From Codonopsis lanceolata (Eukaryota > Streptophyta > Magnoliopsida > Asterales > Campanulaceae): DNA of 64,000 nucleotides. Positions 34,544 through 46,345 of this stretch are shown here, in pieces (the stretch's first letter is position 1; each line of letters starts with the position of its first letter). Under the pieces are notes generated by a model that was given only the letters and a program-made list of their open reading frames with translations, ran no database searches and was not told the DNA's origin. The position numbers and the translations under genes are program-made. The DNA lies in contig CM028378.1 in assembly GCA_013146195.2 (NCBI GenBank), positions 7,679,350-7,743,349 on the forward strand, read 5' to 3'.

Positions 34544-36360
34544 ACCATGGTTTGAGCGGCCAGTACGCGCCTTGCTTTGTCCGGGAGAGGAGAAAGAATT
34601 TTCAATAAAGTCATATCTGCTCAACTCGAGCAAGGTGACTCCGCAGTTACGATACCAAGAATCTACTGAAACAAGTTGGTTAGGCGTGAAGTAGTATTAG
34701 AAGCATTCATCAATTCAATGATGAATGGGTCAAGAGGAAGTCGGAGCCCCGACTTGAAAAAAATCAAAGTAAAATACCATCCTATCTCCTCAGAGTTCTT
34801 CCCTTTTCCGTATCTAAATCAGCGAACAACGGTGCAGCTTTTGGGGTCTATACTAGTGAAACCGGTACTAACCTCGCCCTCGGAATTTATCTCTTCCCAT
34901 TTGATTAGGGGAGGAAAGGGAGGGGCGGGTGAATAGAATTTGGCTTGATCGGGTAATTGCTCGACATTGAGGGATACCGCCGGCCATCAAGTATCGGGTT
35001 GCCTCGCCGCTTGTGATGTGAGTCTTCGGGCGCGTGATCAATGGGGCTACATCCTCGTTTCGCTTCCTCTTTAAGAAGATGAGGCGGAGGCTCTTACTTC
35101 AGGTTCCGTAATTAAGTAACTTGTCGCTTGAGTTGAATTGATTGCAGCCTTTAGACATCCTACGGGGAAAAGAGAATAAAATTACAGTTAAAATTGGTTT
35201 GGAAAAAGTGTGGCAAGAGGAGTGGGTAACATTTTGGGTGCATAATCGATGTGAAGTACGATCATGGTTTCTCGATTCCTTGGAGTGCAGGTTACTAATT
35301 CGAAAAAGGCAAAAGCAATTGAGCAGTTCTGAGAAGAGCGAAAAGGGGGTTCTGGCGTAAACCTAATCAGTGAAAATATAATCTATGGGACGATGAAGAA
35401 GAGGCGTGAAATACACAGAAAAGCGGGGAAGATCTTGATTACGGTTTTTCAATACGGCAAGATGCAACAGGGAAGCGGTTTTGATGGAGATTTGCAAAAT
35501 TCCGTCTGCTTAAATCTATTTGTTTGAGAGTTGCTCGAATTGTGGTAAGGCGTAAAGTTGTGAAAGAGTTGAATCCCGCTTTTATATCCAACTGAGCCCG
35601 GTTGGGGAATCGAATCATTGGGCCGAAGCACGAGGTTCTGGTGGAACGAGGCCGCATTTAACGCGCATGGAGTCGACCTCGCTGGATCATGGCCGACGGT
35701 ACCGACGTTTACTTTAAGAAACGTTGTTCAAGACGCCCATAAATTGCCGCTTATTCAACTTTTTGGCTTTCAAATTTCAAGGAAGGTGCTTTGAAATTTT
35801 AGCTTCCTCCTCGTCACGAGCATGAATACTCTGGAAGACAAGGAGTCAGCTACCGCCCCATTAGGCCCAAGCCGAGCCACGTCGTGCATGTATATATTAC
35901 GAAAGCAACCGAGCAAAGATGTTACACGCAGTAACCCGTAAAAATCCCTGCTTTGGTTCAAAGTACTTTACTGCGAAATGGGGATTAGCTACGCCGAACA
36001 TCACGATGGCGAGCATCATTGCCGCTGCACAGAAGAGTTAGAAATAGTTGAGACATTCATGTCCGATAAAGATCAAGATAACAGCTGAGGGTGGTTACAC
36101 CCGAGCAATAATCCCGACCATAAGCTATGGCCAGATAGCAAGCACGCCAATCGCCATGCCAATCGGCGGTTAATGATAATCATGGGCGCTATGCATGATA
36201 ATACGCATCATATAATGGGCGCTATGCACGCACGTATAAAAACCCCACAAAATTCGGAGAAAGGTACGCGCATCGCGCAATATTTTCCACTAGCCTAAAC
36301 TCGTCAAATTGTGAGCTTATTGACTAATTCACACGCCGAGAGGCTTTGCAGGAGTGCCCC
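34544..36360. other. Organelle-like (probably mitochondrial) DNA insert
   Basis: This stretch is clearly richer in G/C than its surroundings, lacks transposon signatures, and has the texture of plant mitochondrial spacer DNA (for example GGGAGGAAAGGGAGGGGCGG type runs and many short open frames on both strands). No organellar gene was recognised with confidence. It follows the gap directly. Alternatives are a contaminant or an unfamiliar low-copy sequence. Confidence 0.35.
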
Positions 36361-37286
36361 GCCCGCTTCACTTTTCTTCTCTTTCATCGCGTAGTTGGGC
36401 TCGAGAGAGTTTGTAAGCACGTAGGCTCCTTTGCCCTCTTGGGTAAGGTTGGTTGTCACTTTAGTTTTCCTTTTTCTCCTTTTATAAAATCTAGCTTTTA
36501 TAAAAAAAAAAAAAAAAAAAAAGAGTTTGTAAAGACGCTGAAAGCCAGTGCTTGATTGGCAATGTTTGAGTGGGTCCAAATATTCTTGGACGCATCAGTA
36601 TGCTTTTCCATTTTTTTTCCATTTTCTTTTTCAATTAATTTAGTGTATTTTTTGCACTATCATTTCCCTTGTTTTATTATTTATAACTTAAAATTATAGA
36701 TATATTGATAATATTAAAAAGCGTGACAAGACTTTCTTTAAATAAAAATAATTGATATAATCAAAACATATAATATATTTTTCATAAAATATAAAATTTA
36801 AAAGTATAAATATTTTATTTCAATTGCGTAGGAAAATAAAAAATAGAAATATATTGGTAGTTAAGTTTGTTAGTTAAGATATCACTAATTCAAAGGGTTA
36901 TATAAAGGGTGCTCATTGGAGTTGAAACGTTTTTAAAGGGCATCTAAATTTTTTTGGAGGATTATATAAATGATATCTTAGGATGTAACCATTGTGGATA
37001 CTTTTAAAACTTAAGACTTAAAGAGTACTATGACATGCCTATGGAAGAAAGAAGTCATTAAAAGTAAGATCCACTTTAAATCAATTTAAAATTAAATACG
37101 GAGTAATTAAACCGCTATTGTTGGCATCAACGTGAGCTTTGGACTCGCAAAGGAGCATTTTCTTTTGTGTTATTTTGCCCCTTTGAATTCTTTTATTGTT
37201 AAGGGCCCACGTACGCAATTTATTGAACTCACCATCACCCAAATTTTTTATTGGCTTTTACTTTTCTATTCAACAAGCGCAATTAA
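36361..37286. other. Upstream region of the JAZ gene
   Basis: A/T-rich, with a poly-A run at about 36499-36520. No gene. The last several hundred bases should contain the JAZ promoter. Confidence 0.5.
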
Positions 37287-37292
37287 CACGTG
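37287..37292 (+). promoter_or_regulatory. G-box CACGTG upstream of JAZ
   Basis: CACGTG lies 230 bp before the JAZ start codon. JAZ genes are known direct targets of MYC2-type bHLH factors that bind G-boxes, forming a negative feedback loop; the position here fits that. Confidence 0.5.
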
Positions 37293-37521
37293 CTACAAAA
37301 CCTAAATACTTTTCCTAAAGAAAGACACAGATTGACCCCACCAAGTGACAAACAGTTACCAAGAACCCTTTTTTATGATGGTATTTAATAACCCTATTAT
37401 CTTCACAACCCCAAAATCACAACCTCAATATATCAACTGTATCAAATCTCTCTCTCTCTCGCGATAGATTCCTCAATCAGTTTACTTTTTGTGTTGGATT
37501 CGATTGATCAAATCGAGAGAC

Positions 37522-38331
37522 ATGTCGAACGGCAAGCAATTTCTCCCTAACGCCAAGAAATACGGCAAGGCACCGGAGAAGAAGAATTTCACTCAGGCGT
37601 GTAACCTCTTGAATAAGTACCTCAAGGAGAAAGGCAGTCTAAGAGACCTTAACATCAATGGCAAACTTGAATCTATAGGTAATAATCTAGATTCCTTGAT
37701 TTCTCTTTCGTCCGGCACGTTCTACAATTTTGATTCTGTGCAGAAGCTAAATTTTCCGACCAATTATGTTACAGGGAGACCGGAAACATCTCAGGCACCA
37801 ACAATTGACTTCTTAAGCAACATGGAAAATCGGACTCCGGTTCAAATTGTAACTCCCCCACCGGAGGAAATATCATTGACTCCCCTTCCTCAATTCACCA
37901 TAGTGGAATCCTTTCTCGGTGACAAGGCTAGTCCTAGCAAATCGGTTACAATTGAAGCCAAAACTGCGCCAATGACTATATTTTACGGTGGCCAAGTATT
38001 AGTGTTTGATGATTTTTCCAAGGAGAAAGTTAAGGAGATTATGTTATTAGCCAATAAGAGTACAACCGGCGCCACCGACACGGTCAAAATGGACCGTGGA
38101 AAAGCTCCATTGATATCATCTTCTGATACATATTTGATTTTTGGATCCAACAATTCACAAGAACATCCTCAACAACTTGCGGAAGCGAATGGATCAGATT
38201 TGCCGATTGCAAGGAGAGCGTCCCTTCATAAATTCTTGGCCAAGAGGAAAGATAGGGCCACAGCAAGGGCGCCGTACCAAGTAGCCGCTGCGTCTCAAAA
38301 GCATGAACCAAAGTTTGACCTCAATTTATAG
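37522..38331 (+). CDS. JAZ/TIFY10-type jasmonate ZIM-domain repressor
   Basis: A 269-residue single-exon ORF starting MSNGKQFLPNAKKYGKAPEK; an upstream in-frame extension lacks an ATG, so 37522 is chosen. Residues about 20-45 (NFTQACNLLNKYLKEKGSL) form the cryptic MYC-interacting domain. The ZIM domain has the TIFYGG motif at residues 152-157, used for dimerisation and NINJA/TOPLESS recruitment. The Jas motif at about 225-251 has the degron LPIARR at 227-232 and a basic end (HKFLAKRKDRA) for COI1 and MYC binding and nuclear import. The C-terminus KFDLNL is EAR-like. JAZ proteins repress MYC factors in the nucleus and are destroyed by SCF-COI1 when jasmonoyl-isoleucine rises. No intron interrupts the Jas motif. 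All key motifs are intact. Confidence 0.95.
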   Translation: MSNGKQFLPNAKKYGKAPEKKNFTQACNLLNKYLKEKGSLRDLNINGKLESIGNNLDSLISLSSGTFYNFDSVQKLNFPTNYVTGRPETSQAPTIDFLSNMENRTPVQIVTPPPEEISLTPLPQFTIVESFLGDKASPSKSVTIEAKTAPMTIFYGGQVLVFDDFSKEKVKEIMLLANKSTTGATDTVKMDRGKAPLISSSDTYLIFGSNNSQEHPQQLAEANGSDLPIARRASLHKFLAKRKDRATARAPYQVAAASQKHEPKFDLNL

Positions 38332-39560
38332 ACAAGCCGCCTCTCTTATTGATTTTTTTTTTAAATAGGAATTAGCCTTACTTCCATTTTTATGTGCCAA
38401 ATTTATTTATAATCATGAAAACTGATCACACCTACAGTATATTATTTAGATGTATTATACTCCAATTTATAACTTAAGTGATTAGCTATACCTATGTATG
38501 GTTTAACAGTCATTTTCAATTATTTATGTTTTTTACATCATTATTCATTACTATTAATAATTTAGTTAAAATTTCAAATTCCGCGATTTGCTACTGTCAA
38601 ATTCTCGATTATATTTGTTGCCACTTTTATATTTTTCGATTATCATTATACTTAACATGGTCATAACCTAAAAATTAAATTATAGACCATTGGCCGCTTT
38701 TCTCACATGCATCTTTAAGGATAATTTTATTCACAATATACCCTTTAACCTTCCAACATTTGCCCTTTTTATTTAATACTCCATTAAATACTCCCCTCCC
38801 CCAAATTATTGTTTGCTTGAATTTTATATCAATCCCTAATATATTGTCTTGTTTGTAATTTTTTAAAAAAAAATATATTTTTATCACTTTATCTTTACTT
38901 TTTGTCTCACATACACATGAATTTTAAAGATACTACTTCATCCATCTCATAATAAATATCGTTTTAACAAAGTCACAAAATAAGTGTCGTTTTAGGATTT
39001 CGAAAAATATTTATCCATATTTGTCAAAATTACATTTTTTTACTACTTTCGAATTAAATACCACTCCCTACGTTTCAAGCAATGATGTTTCATTTTAAGA
39101 GTTCATTTTCGAAAATTATGTTTATCATCTCCATAACATTTTAACTTTACTTCACATATTTTTTATGCTCATACATTTTTTATAATTATGACAAACTTAA
39201 ATGTTAGTTATATTATTTAATAATTATACTTTTCAAACATAAATTTTTTGGTGGAACAGATGGAATATAAAGAAAGAGTTGTTAATATCAAATGTGCATA
39301 GTCCCATTTTCATGTATAGCCCCATTTGTGTTTTTAAGACATCAACAACTACTAATAAGTTGCAACTTTCAAAACAACGATTAAATTTTCTTTGAACTTG
39401 TGAATCAATTAGACATAATAATAATTATATAGACATATTTGTATTTCCAAAACATGACCATCAACCACTTACTATTTGACAAATGCATTAAATATATCGA
39501 ATAGATGAAAGTTTTTATTTTTAGCAAAATCTCTTTATTGAGAAATTACTATATTTAGAC
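38332..39560. other. 3' UTR and A/T-rich intergenic DNA with MITE-like debris
   Basis: Two Stowaway-style ends are visible: CTTCATCCATCTCATAATAA near 38938 and CTCCCTACGTTTCAAGCAAT near 39064. The latter may pair with the inverted GGTGGAACAGATGGAA near 39250, giving a roughly 200 bp MITE. No gene. Confidence 0.35.
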
Positions 39561-39562
39561 TC

Positions 39563-39565
<3 letters not shown>

Positions 39566-39606
<41 letters not shown>
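39566..39606. repeat. (TA)n microsatellite
   Basis: Unbroken TA run of about 40 bp. Confidence 0.92.
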
Positions 39607-39610
<4 letters not shown>

Positions 39611-39884
39611 AGATGTTTTTTAGATCTAGCTCCTTACTAGAGATTTCTCCACGTACATTCCATTCCCTGTTCTTCTATTCATATATCCTCTACCCTTGCT
39701 TTTTCTGATCACGCTAATGATGGTAATTTTCAAGTAAAAGTTGGATAATAGTTTTGAATTTTAGGAGTGTTGGAACATCATTTGTTAGATAATAATTTAA
39801 TTAATAGTATAAAAATGGTACTATAATACGGAGTATATCTTTAAATTTTGGTAATTCTCTTTTATTAATTTTAGCCTTAAGTCT

Positions 39885-40215
39885 ATCAATTGGGTGAGTT
39901 GGGTTGAAATGAGTAATGAGTTAAAACGAGTCGAAACCCGTTAGAACCCAAATATTAAATGAGTTGAAATGAGTTAAATAGGAATGAATAACGGGTTAAA
40001 ACGGGGTGACCCGTCTTAACCCAACTTTTCCTTCAAAAAACATAAATTCATAGCATAAAAATCACAGGTCAAAATAGGTAACGGGTCAGACTCATTTTAA
40101 CCCGACCCGATACAACCCATTAATATTATTCGGTCAAAACGAGTTACCCGTTTCAACCCAAAAATATTAATGGGTTTAGTTGGACAATAAGTGGATTGGA
40201 TTAGGTAAGTTAATG
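39885..40215. repeat. Subterminal-repeat-rich block (AACGGGTTAAAACGGGT type)
   Basis: Many short copies of GGGTTGAAATGAGT, AACGGGTTAAAA and their complements, ending with TTAATGGGT units. This is the style of hAT-type subterminal arrays. A similar block near 42150-42400 may be the opposite end (CAATTG flanked by GGGT/ACCC in both), which would make 39.9-42.4 kb one non-autonomous element; a target duplication was not found. Confidence 0.35.
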
Positions 40216-41029
40216 GGTAATGAGTTATAATTGTCGGACTTAATTTTAGGGTTTAAGTTTAAATTAGAAAAAATTACAAGTCGGTACATCTTTTAAGACA
40301 TGTTTTCAAATGAATCCAGCTATTTTTTAGACATATCTTTCAGGTACAATTTTGGAGCGAAAATACGTCACTACCCTTGTTTATACTCCATTTGTTTGTT
40401 AAAAGACCCGAGAGAATGAATGCAATAAGAGGTCGCTATGGATCGGGATCGGGTAATTCCTAGGTAATCTTCCATTCCCAGGGGACTACAGGAGAGGAGC
40501 ATGCTGCTGCAATTATTGACTATTGGAGTAGTTCATTCTCCATTTTCATCTCCTTTAGAGGACCAGAAGCAGAAACTCAAGTCTTCAGTTAAGTAAGTTT
40601 GCAGGATTCTGTTGGGTTTCCTCCACCTAATGTGACACCATTGGTAAACTTTCTGGAGGTACTCTGATGGGCGTCAAAACATTGATTTCGCAGGTACTTC
40701 CGTTGATCCTTTGTGCTTCTGTCATTGCTTTTATATGGTAAGTGAATGTGTATGAGAGTACGTGTCTCTGTTTCCACGTTGAATTTCTTGACCAATGTTT
40801 GCAGCTGAAAGACTCGGTTTGCCCCATAAGCACGCATTGTATTGTAACACATTTCGCTGCAAGTGGATCCGCCATTCTGCCGAGTGCCGGGAAATGCAAA
40901 AATGATAAACTGCATTGCTATCATCAATTTCAATGGTGTAGCGGTATGAGCAGCGAAACGGACGACAACAACCTGATGCCAAGCCTTGACATCATCTTTT
41001 TAAAACTTTTTTGGTCAAAACAATCCTGA

Positions 41030-41230
41030 TGCCATGACATCAGCTTTTTTGATTTTTTTTAATTCATGTTGCACAACCTGATGCCTGAATTTGGCAGCAA
41101 CCTGATGCCTGGATTTGGCATCAACAACCTGATGTGTGAATTTGACAACAACCTGATGTTTGGGATTGACATCAGCAACCTGATATCTGATTCTGATATC
41201 TGACCTTGGCATCAGCATTATTGGAATTTT
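41030..41230. repeat. Degenerate tandem repeat (AACCTGATGCCTGAATTTGG units)
   Basis: Several head-to-tail units of about 24-33 bp share CAACCTGATG plus a TTTGGCATCA-like half. Unit length and sequence drift. On the minus strand the units are open and would encode a short repeated HQV-type peptide (41015-41320); I see no reason to think it is translated. Confidence 0.65.
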
Positions 41231-42449
41231 TTTTTCTTGAAAATAATGTGTTAACTGGTGCCTAGCATTTGTATCAGCATTATCTGATTTTTTTGTCTTC
41301 ATTAATGGCATTTTTATCATTTGGCAATCAATTTATAGTTATATGAAATGTCCAAAAAAATAATGGTCCTAGATGAAAACATGTTTTTAAAATTATACCC
41401 ACTTAAAATTTACCCTTTAAATTAAATCCAGGGCCCCAAAATATCAAGACCACCCGCGATAAAAGATGTTAGGAAATCTCTCCCGCTTATTAAAAATCAA
41501 AAAGGCTGGAAAAGAAAAGGCACAACTCCTTAAAGGATACTAATTGAACTATAGTTTTTACGTTTTTGCTCACCAATGTTATAAGTAACTAATTGAATGA
41601 ACATGAAATTTAATTTCCGATGCTTTAATTTTAGGCTACTCTGACTATCAATTCATGAGTTCTTTTATTACTATTATTTTATCTGTCATAAAGTAATTGT
41701 CTTTTTTTAAAAAAATTGTTATATTTTAGGATTTTTCTAGGAATTTACTAAGTTCCTTTTTTTTCAATTATACTAATGTCTTATGTCCTGACCGTGTAAA
41801 CTTGCAATTTTATTGAACAATAAAAAACATTCGTGTATTATTGTCATGCTACTATTATAATCAACTAAGTTCTTTTGTTTTTGTTTTTTTTTTTAATTGT
41901 GAAATGATAGTGGACTTTGTGGTGGCTTAGATGCCAACTTCTTTGCACCTTCCTTTCTATGACAATCGACATTGTTAACATCCTGAAGACTTTGAGCATC
42001 TCGTCCTTTCGTGGCAATTATGTAGAAATAACTTTTTCAGCGAGACCTACAGAATAATACGTTTACACTCTATACATAATTGTGATAAAGTTTTGTGTTT
42101 TCAATAGGTTTAACGATTACAATCTAAAACTCATTTTGGGTTGAAACAAGAAATATTAACAGGTGTGTCAGGTTAAAATAGATTAAATTCATTACTCGTT
42201 TCGACCCGATAATTTTTATTTTATAAATATATAATTTGTTGAGGGGGAAATCAGGGTTAGATGACCGCTTAAAATGGTGTTAGTTATAACTCAACCCGAT
42301 TCATCCTGATCCACCATGACAAGTTTGATATTCGGGTTCTAGCGGGTTCCGACTCGTATCGACCAGTTACCGACAAACCCACACAATTGACAAATCTAAT
42401 ACTTATCACCCTTGTTTATGTTGGGTTCAGTTGGATATATTATAATTGC

Positions 42450-44600
42450 AAAATATTAATGATTTAAACTCTCTTGTAATTAAGGAGAACTACCGATGCA
42501 CCTGTGCGTTGCACGGATTGTACATGTGTATAAAATTATATATTAAATTAAAGTTGAATAACATGTAATTATTTTTTTTAATATGAACAAAATAAACAAT
42601 AAAATTAAATATAGAAAATCCTATAAGTTTGAAAAAAAAATAATGTAAATTTTGGAATACTTTTTATATACAATAATTTTCGTTCAACATGTACAACTAT
42701 AAATATCACATAGAAACTTTAGACAAAGCTACATACAACTGATGATAACCAAAAACATGTTTTCAAATGAAGTCTTATATTAGACAATGTCTTACCATGA
42801 TTTTTATTCATAAACATTGTGTAAAACATAATCATCAAAAAATGTTTTATCGTGAATTTGAAAGAAATTCTATGATCAAATAATATCAGTGATATTTTTT
42901 GAATCAAAAGGGTATCACCAGAACTGTCATTTGAAAGAACTCAACCTTCTAAAACATGGTTTCTCAGTCTTATAAGTTATAACAATTAATCCCGTGTCAT
43001 TGCATAACTCAGGTTAATAGACTATGTTACGAAACAATATTATTTGAGTTCCAACCTTCAAATTTAACTCACAGTTTGAGATTTCAGAATATGTAATTCA
43101 ATTGAAATATTGACGAGTATATATCGTTCAAATTTAACTCACGGTTTAAGATTTCAGAATATGTATTGTTCATTGATGTGATGCAATTTAAAAAATTGCA
43201 ATTCCAATTATAATATTTTTTCTGGATATAAATAATAAAATTTACATCGAAACCCACAATTCCAATTCTAAACAATGAAATTGAGGTTCACTTTCTTTCA
43301 TTCTCTACTCTGGAGTCTCAACAAAATTTAAATTCACTTATGTGTTTCCCGTATTAAAAAATGATATTAAAATATATACAAATAAATATATATAAATAAA
43401 AGTTACATTAATGTTTTAAAAATATATATAGTTCATATAATATCAGACAAATGACAAATTGTTTGTGATATACTAACATGTTTTGTCATAAAACTTTAAA
43501 AACTACACTTTTCAAAATTGGTAATTTTTACAAAATAATTCAAGTATTATGGTTCAATTTAAAAATCTGAGATAAATAAAAAATAATTAAAATAATATAT
43601 AACCAACGAAAATAAAATATAGGAGATGAGTCAAGGAAAATGAACCAAAAATTCAAACGAAAGATGGATAGACATTGAAAAAATTGGTTAAAACCGTACT
43701 ATGGATAATTTTTGAACCGCAACCCGCTAAACTCTCATAAAACCATGTTGTTTTAATTGATGTATATAAACGAAAAGAAAACACTTTTACCCTAGTTTCA
43801 CCACACATTGCAATTTTTTTTACGCATTTTTTTCAGCCATAGCCAACCCCAAGCTTACTACCTAAAGAAAGTCTGACAACGGAAGTTATGACCATCGACT
43901 TGCCGGAAACTTGTTGGTTCATGTTTCCAAAAATATTTCAAAAACTCTGTTTAACTTCAAAACTCGTTTATTAATTTTAATTCGTGAGTTAGTTCAACTA
44001 ACAAACAAATTCGATCTGAATGTTGATTAATTTTATTATCAGTACTTTTTTATATCTGAATTTTTTAACATGTATAAGTAACTAAAAAAATCATAAATTG
44101 TCGGGTTTTGATTTTTTTTACATGTAGCTAGTTGTCTCAAAAAATTGGTCATATCTCGATTTATAGATTTTTTTTACAATAATAACTTTGGTTATGATGA
44201 AATAGAGAAAAAATTGTCAGATCTTGGTATTATTATTAATTGATTGTCTGTGAATTAGTTTTACTTCAAAGTGTGCGTATATGATTTAGTTTCAAAATCG
44301 TTGTTTTATTCCATCTTTATTTTTCCTCGCCTGAATATTGATGCAAAGAAATTGACAAAAAAAAAAAAACTTAGTTTTGTTATCTCTCATGTTTGTACTA
44401 TGCATATTTTTCTTAATATACTAAATAAGAATGTAAAGAGGTTTCGGAATTATTTATCCTATCAACCATAATAATAACATTTTCAATTTTCAATTTTCAA
44501 TGCAAAAAGTGACTTATATACAAATTAAAAATATTTCTAAATTTAAAAAATCACTTTTAGAGGAAACTTTCCAAAACTTGTTCATCTCCTTTTATATTTG
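42450..44600. other. A/T-rich intergenic DNA
   Basis: No gene. Contains a head-to-tail duplication of about 63 bp (TTTAACTCACAGTTTGAGAT near 43066 and its copy near 43132) and a short palindromic G/C patch CACCTGTGCGTTGCACGG near 42498 of the type seen in dispersed plant repeats. Confidence 0.45.
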
Positions 44601-44714
44601 GGGTGGTCTCCTGTAAGACGGTCTTACGGATCCTTGTCCGTAAGACGGAGCCCCGTTTAGAAAAATTCGCGGGTCGTGAGATAAATTAATAGTACGTTAA
44701 AAAAAGATACAAAA

Positions 44715-44800
44715 TCAAATCTGTTGAGTTGGTTCAAAGATCGCCTAATAAGGTGCAGTAGTCAATGTGCGCGATCTTAGGTTTGAATCCTTCCTAGCAC
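44715..44800 (+). other. tRNA-like module, left arm of foldback element
   Basis: An A-box-like TGTTGAGTTGGTTCAAAG (about 44723) is followed about 50 bp later by a B-box-like GGTTTGAATCC (44780-44790), one base off the Pol III consensus. No full cloverleaf can be drawn. Looks like SINE- or tRNA-derived sequence. Confidence 0.45.
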
Positions 44801-44820
44801 TGTTTTTGAGTTTTTTTTGT

Positions 44821-45447
44821 CATTTTGGCATTGTTTACATTTACGATCAATCAGAGTGTCACTTTTAAACATATAATGTGTCGCTTTTAAGTTTTACGTG
44901 TGTCACTTTTGACAAAAATAAATCACTGTTTATCTTTAAATTTTTATTCATAAGTGCCACGTTTAGTATGTCACTTTTATGTATTAATTGTGTCACTTTT
45001 AGGCATTAGATGTGTCACTTTTGGTAAAAACAACTCATTTTTATAATCATACAATTTGTATCAGTAAGAGTGTCACTTTTAGGCTTTGAGTGTGTTAGTT
45101 TTAGGACTAAAGTATGTCACTTTTGAGCTTTTTGTCATTTTGGCATTGTTTACATTTACGATCAATCAGAGTGTCACTTTTAAACATATAATGTGTCGCT
45201 TTTAAGTTTTACGTGTGTCACTTTTGACAAAAAAAAAATCATTGTTTATCTTTAAATTTTTATTCATAAGTGTCACGTTTAGTATGTCACTTTTATGTAT
45301 TAATTGTGTCACTTTTAGGCATTAGATGTGTCACTTTTGATAAAAATAACTCATTTTTATAATCATACAATTTGTATCAGTAAGAGTGTCACTTTTAGGC
45401 TTTGAGTGTGTTAGTTTTAGGACTAAAGTATGTCACTTTTGGGCTAG
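44821..45447 (+). repeat. Tandem duplication of a 315 bp unit
   Basis: Two nearly identical copies (44821-45135 and 45136-45447) that both begin CATTTTGGCATTGTTTACAT and run through AGTATGTCACTTTTG. Differences are only a few bases, so the duplication is recent compared with the element. Confidence 0.9.
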
Positions 45448-45825
45448 TGATTTTAACAGCAATAATCAATTAAATATTACTGAAATATATCTTCTCATTT
45501 ATAGAAATGTATATAATCACAAGTGTCAATCGTTAAAAACACAAAGACATAATTTTTTCAAGGTAAAGTAAATGTTTCTTACTCAAACTTACAAAATTTA
45601 TTGAAAATATGTCTAAAATAACCGATCATTAGGAGTCTTGGAACCAAATTCTTTGGTTTGATGAGAATCAGAAAAATCAGTAGTCTTTTTCTTGCCATTT
45701 TCAATATTTCTCTTAATTCTTTTTCTCATTCCCTTCGTAACAGAGCGACCAGGATCTAGGCATGTAGTAGATGAACTTGAAACACGAGATGATTCATTTT
45801 GGTCCGGTAAATTCTTTAAGGAAGA

Positions 45826-46080
45826 GTGTCACTTTTTAGAATTAAGAGTGTCACTTTTTAGTATTAAGAGTGTCACTTTTTGTATTAAAAGTGTCACTTT
45901 TTAGTATTAAGAGTGTCACTTTTTAATATTAAATGTGTCACTTTTTAGTATTAAGAGTGTTACTTTGTATTTTAATAAAAATTATAATAAATTTTCATTT
46001 ATAGTATGACTTTTAACATTAAAATGTGTCACTTTTGTGTTTTTAATGTGTCACGTTTGGTTTTAAATGTGTCATTTAGC
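45826..46080 (+). repeat. GTGTCACTTTT minisatellite
   Basis: Head-to-tail units of about 20 bp, AGTGTCACTTTTTAGTATTA and variants. The same GTGTCACTTTT core is also spread through the 315 bp duplication, making about 25 copies in total by eye. Confidence 0.88.
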
Positions 46081-46257
46081 ATTTCGTCAAAGTCCGTTAG
46101 AATCTGTCAAGTATCCCAAAGAAATTGATGCTAACGAATGGCTAACGGAGCTAACAAAGGATTAAACTGCAAGGCGTGGGAATTCGGCGGCAAACATTGA
46201 AAGTAGAGGGGCACCGGAGCAAATAGAGGAAAAGCAAATATAGGAAATAAATATTTA

Positions 46258-46345
46258 AACTAAATTTTGAGACTCAGGAGAGTCGAACCCTTGACCGCCA
46301 ACACGCTGAAGCTTTGAAGATAAGCAATGACCAGCTTGCCTAATC
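46258..46345 (-). other. tRNA-like module, right arm of foldback element
   Basis: On the minus strand an A-box-like TTAGGCAAGCTGGTCATTGC is followed by a B-box GGTTCGACTC (46280-46289) at tRNA-like spacing. It mirrors the module in the left arm in orientation but is quite diverged from it. Confidence 0.45.

Noticed and set aside
37489..37521. Upstream extension of the JAZ frame
   Set aside because: It lacks an ATG; JAZ homology begins at the Met encoded at 37522.
41015..41320. 101-codon minus-strand ORF with repeated HQV peptides
   Set aside because: The open frame follows from the 24-33 bp tandem repeat; no start context, homology or promoter supports it.
44715..44800. Functional tRNA gene
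   Set aside because: A- and B-box-like motifs are present but no acceptor stem or complete cloverleaf can be drawn, so only a tRNA-derived module is claimed.
44821..46080. Regular GTGTCAC repeats as a CRISPR array
   Set aside because: Spacing is irregular, units are degenerate and simple, there are no unique spacers or cas genes, and the DNA is plant nuclear.
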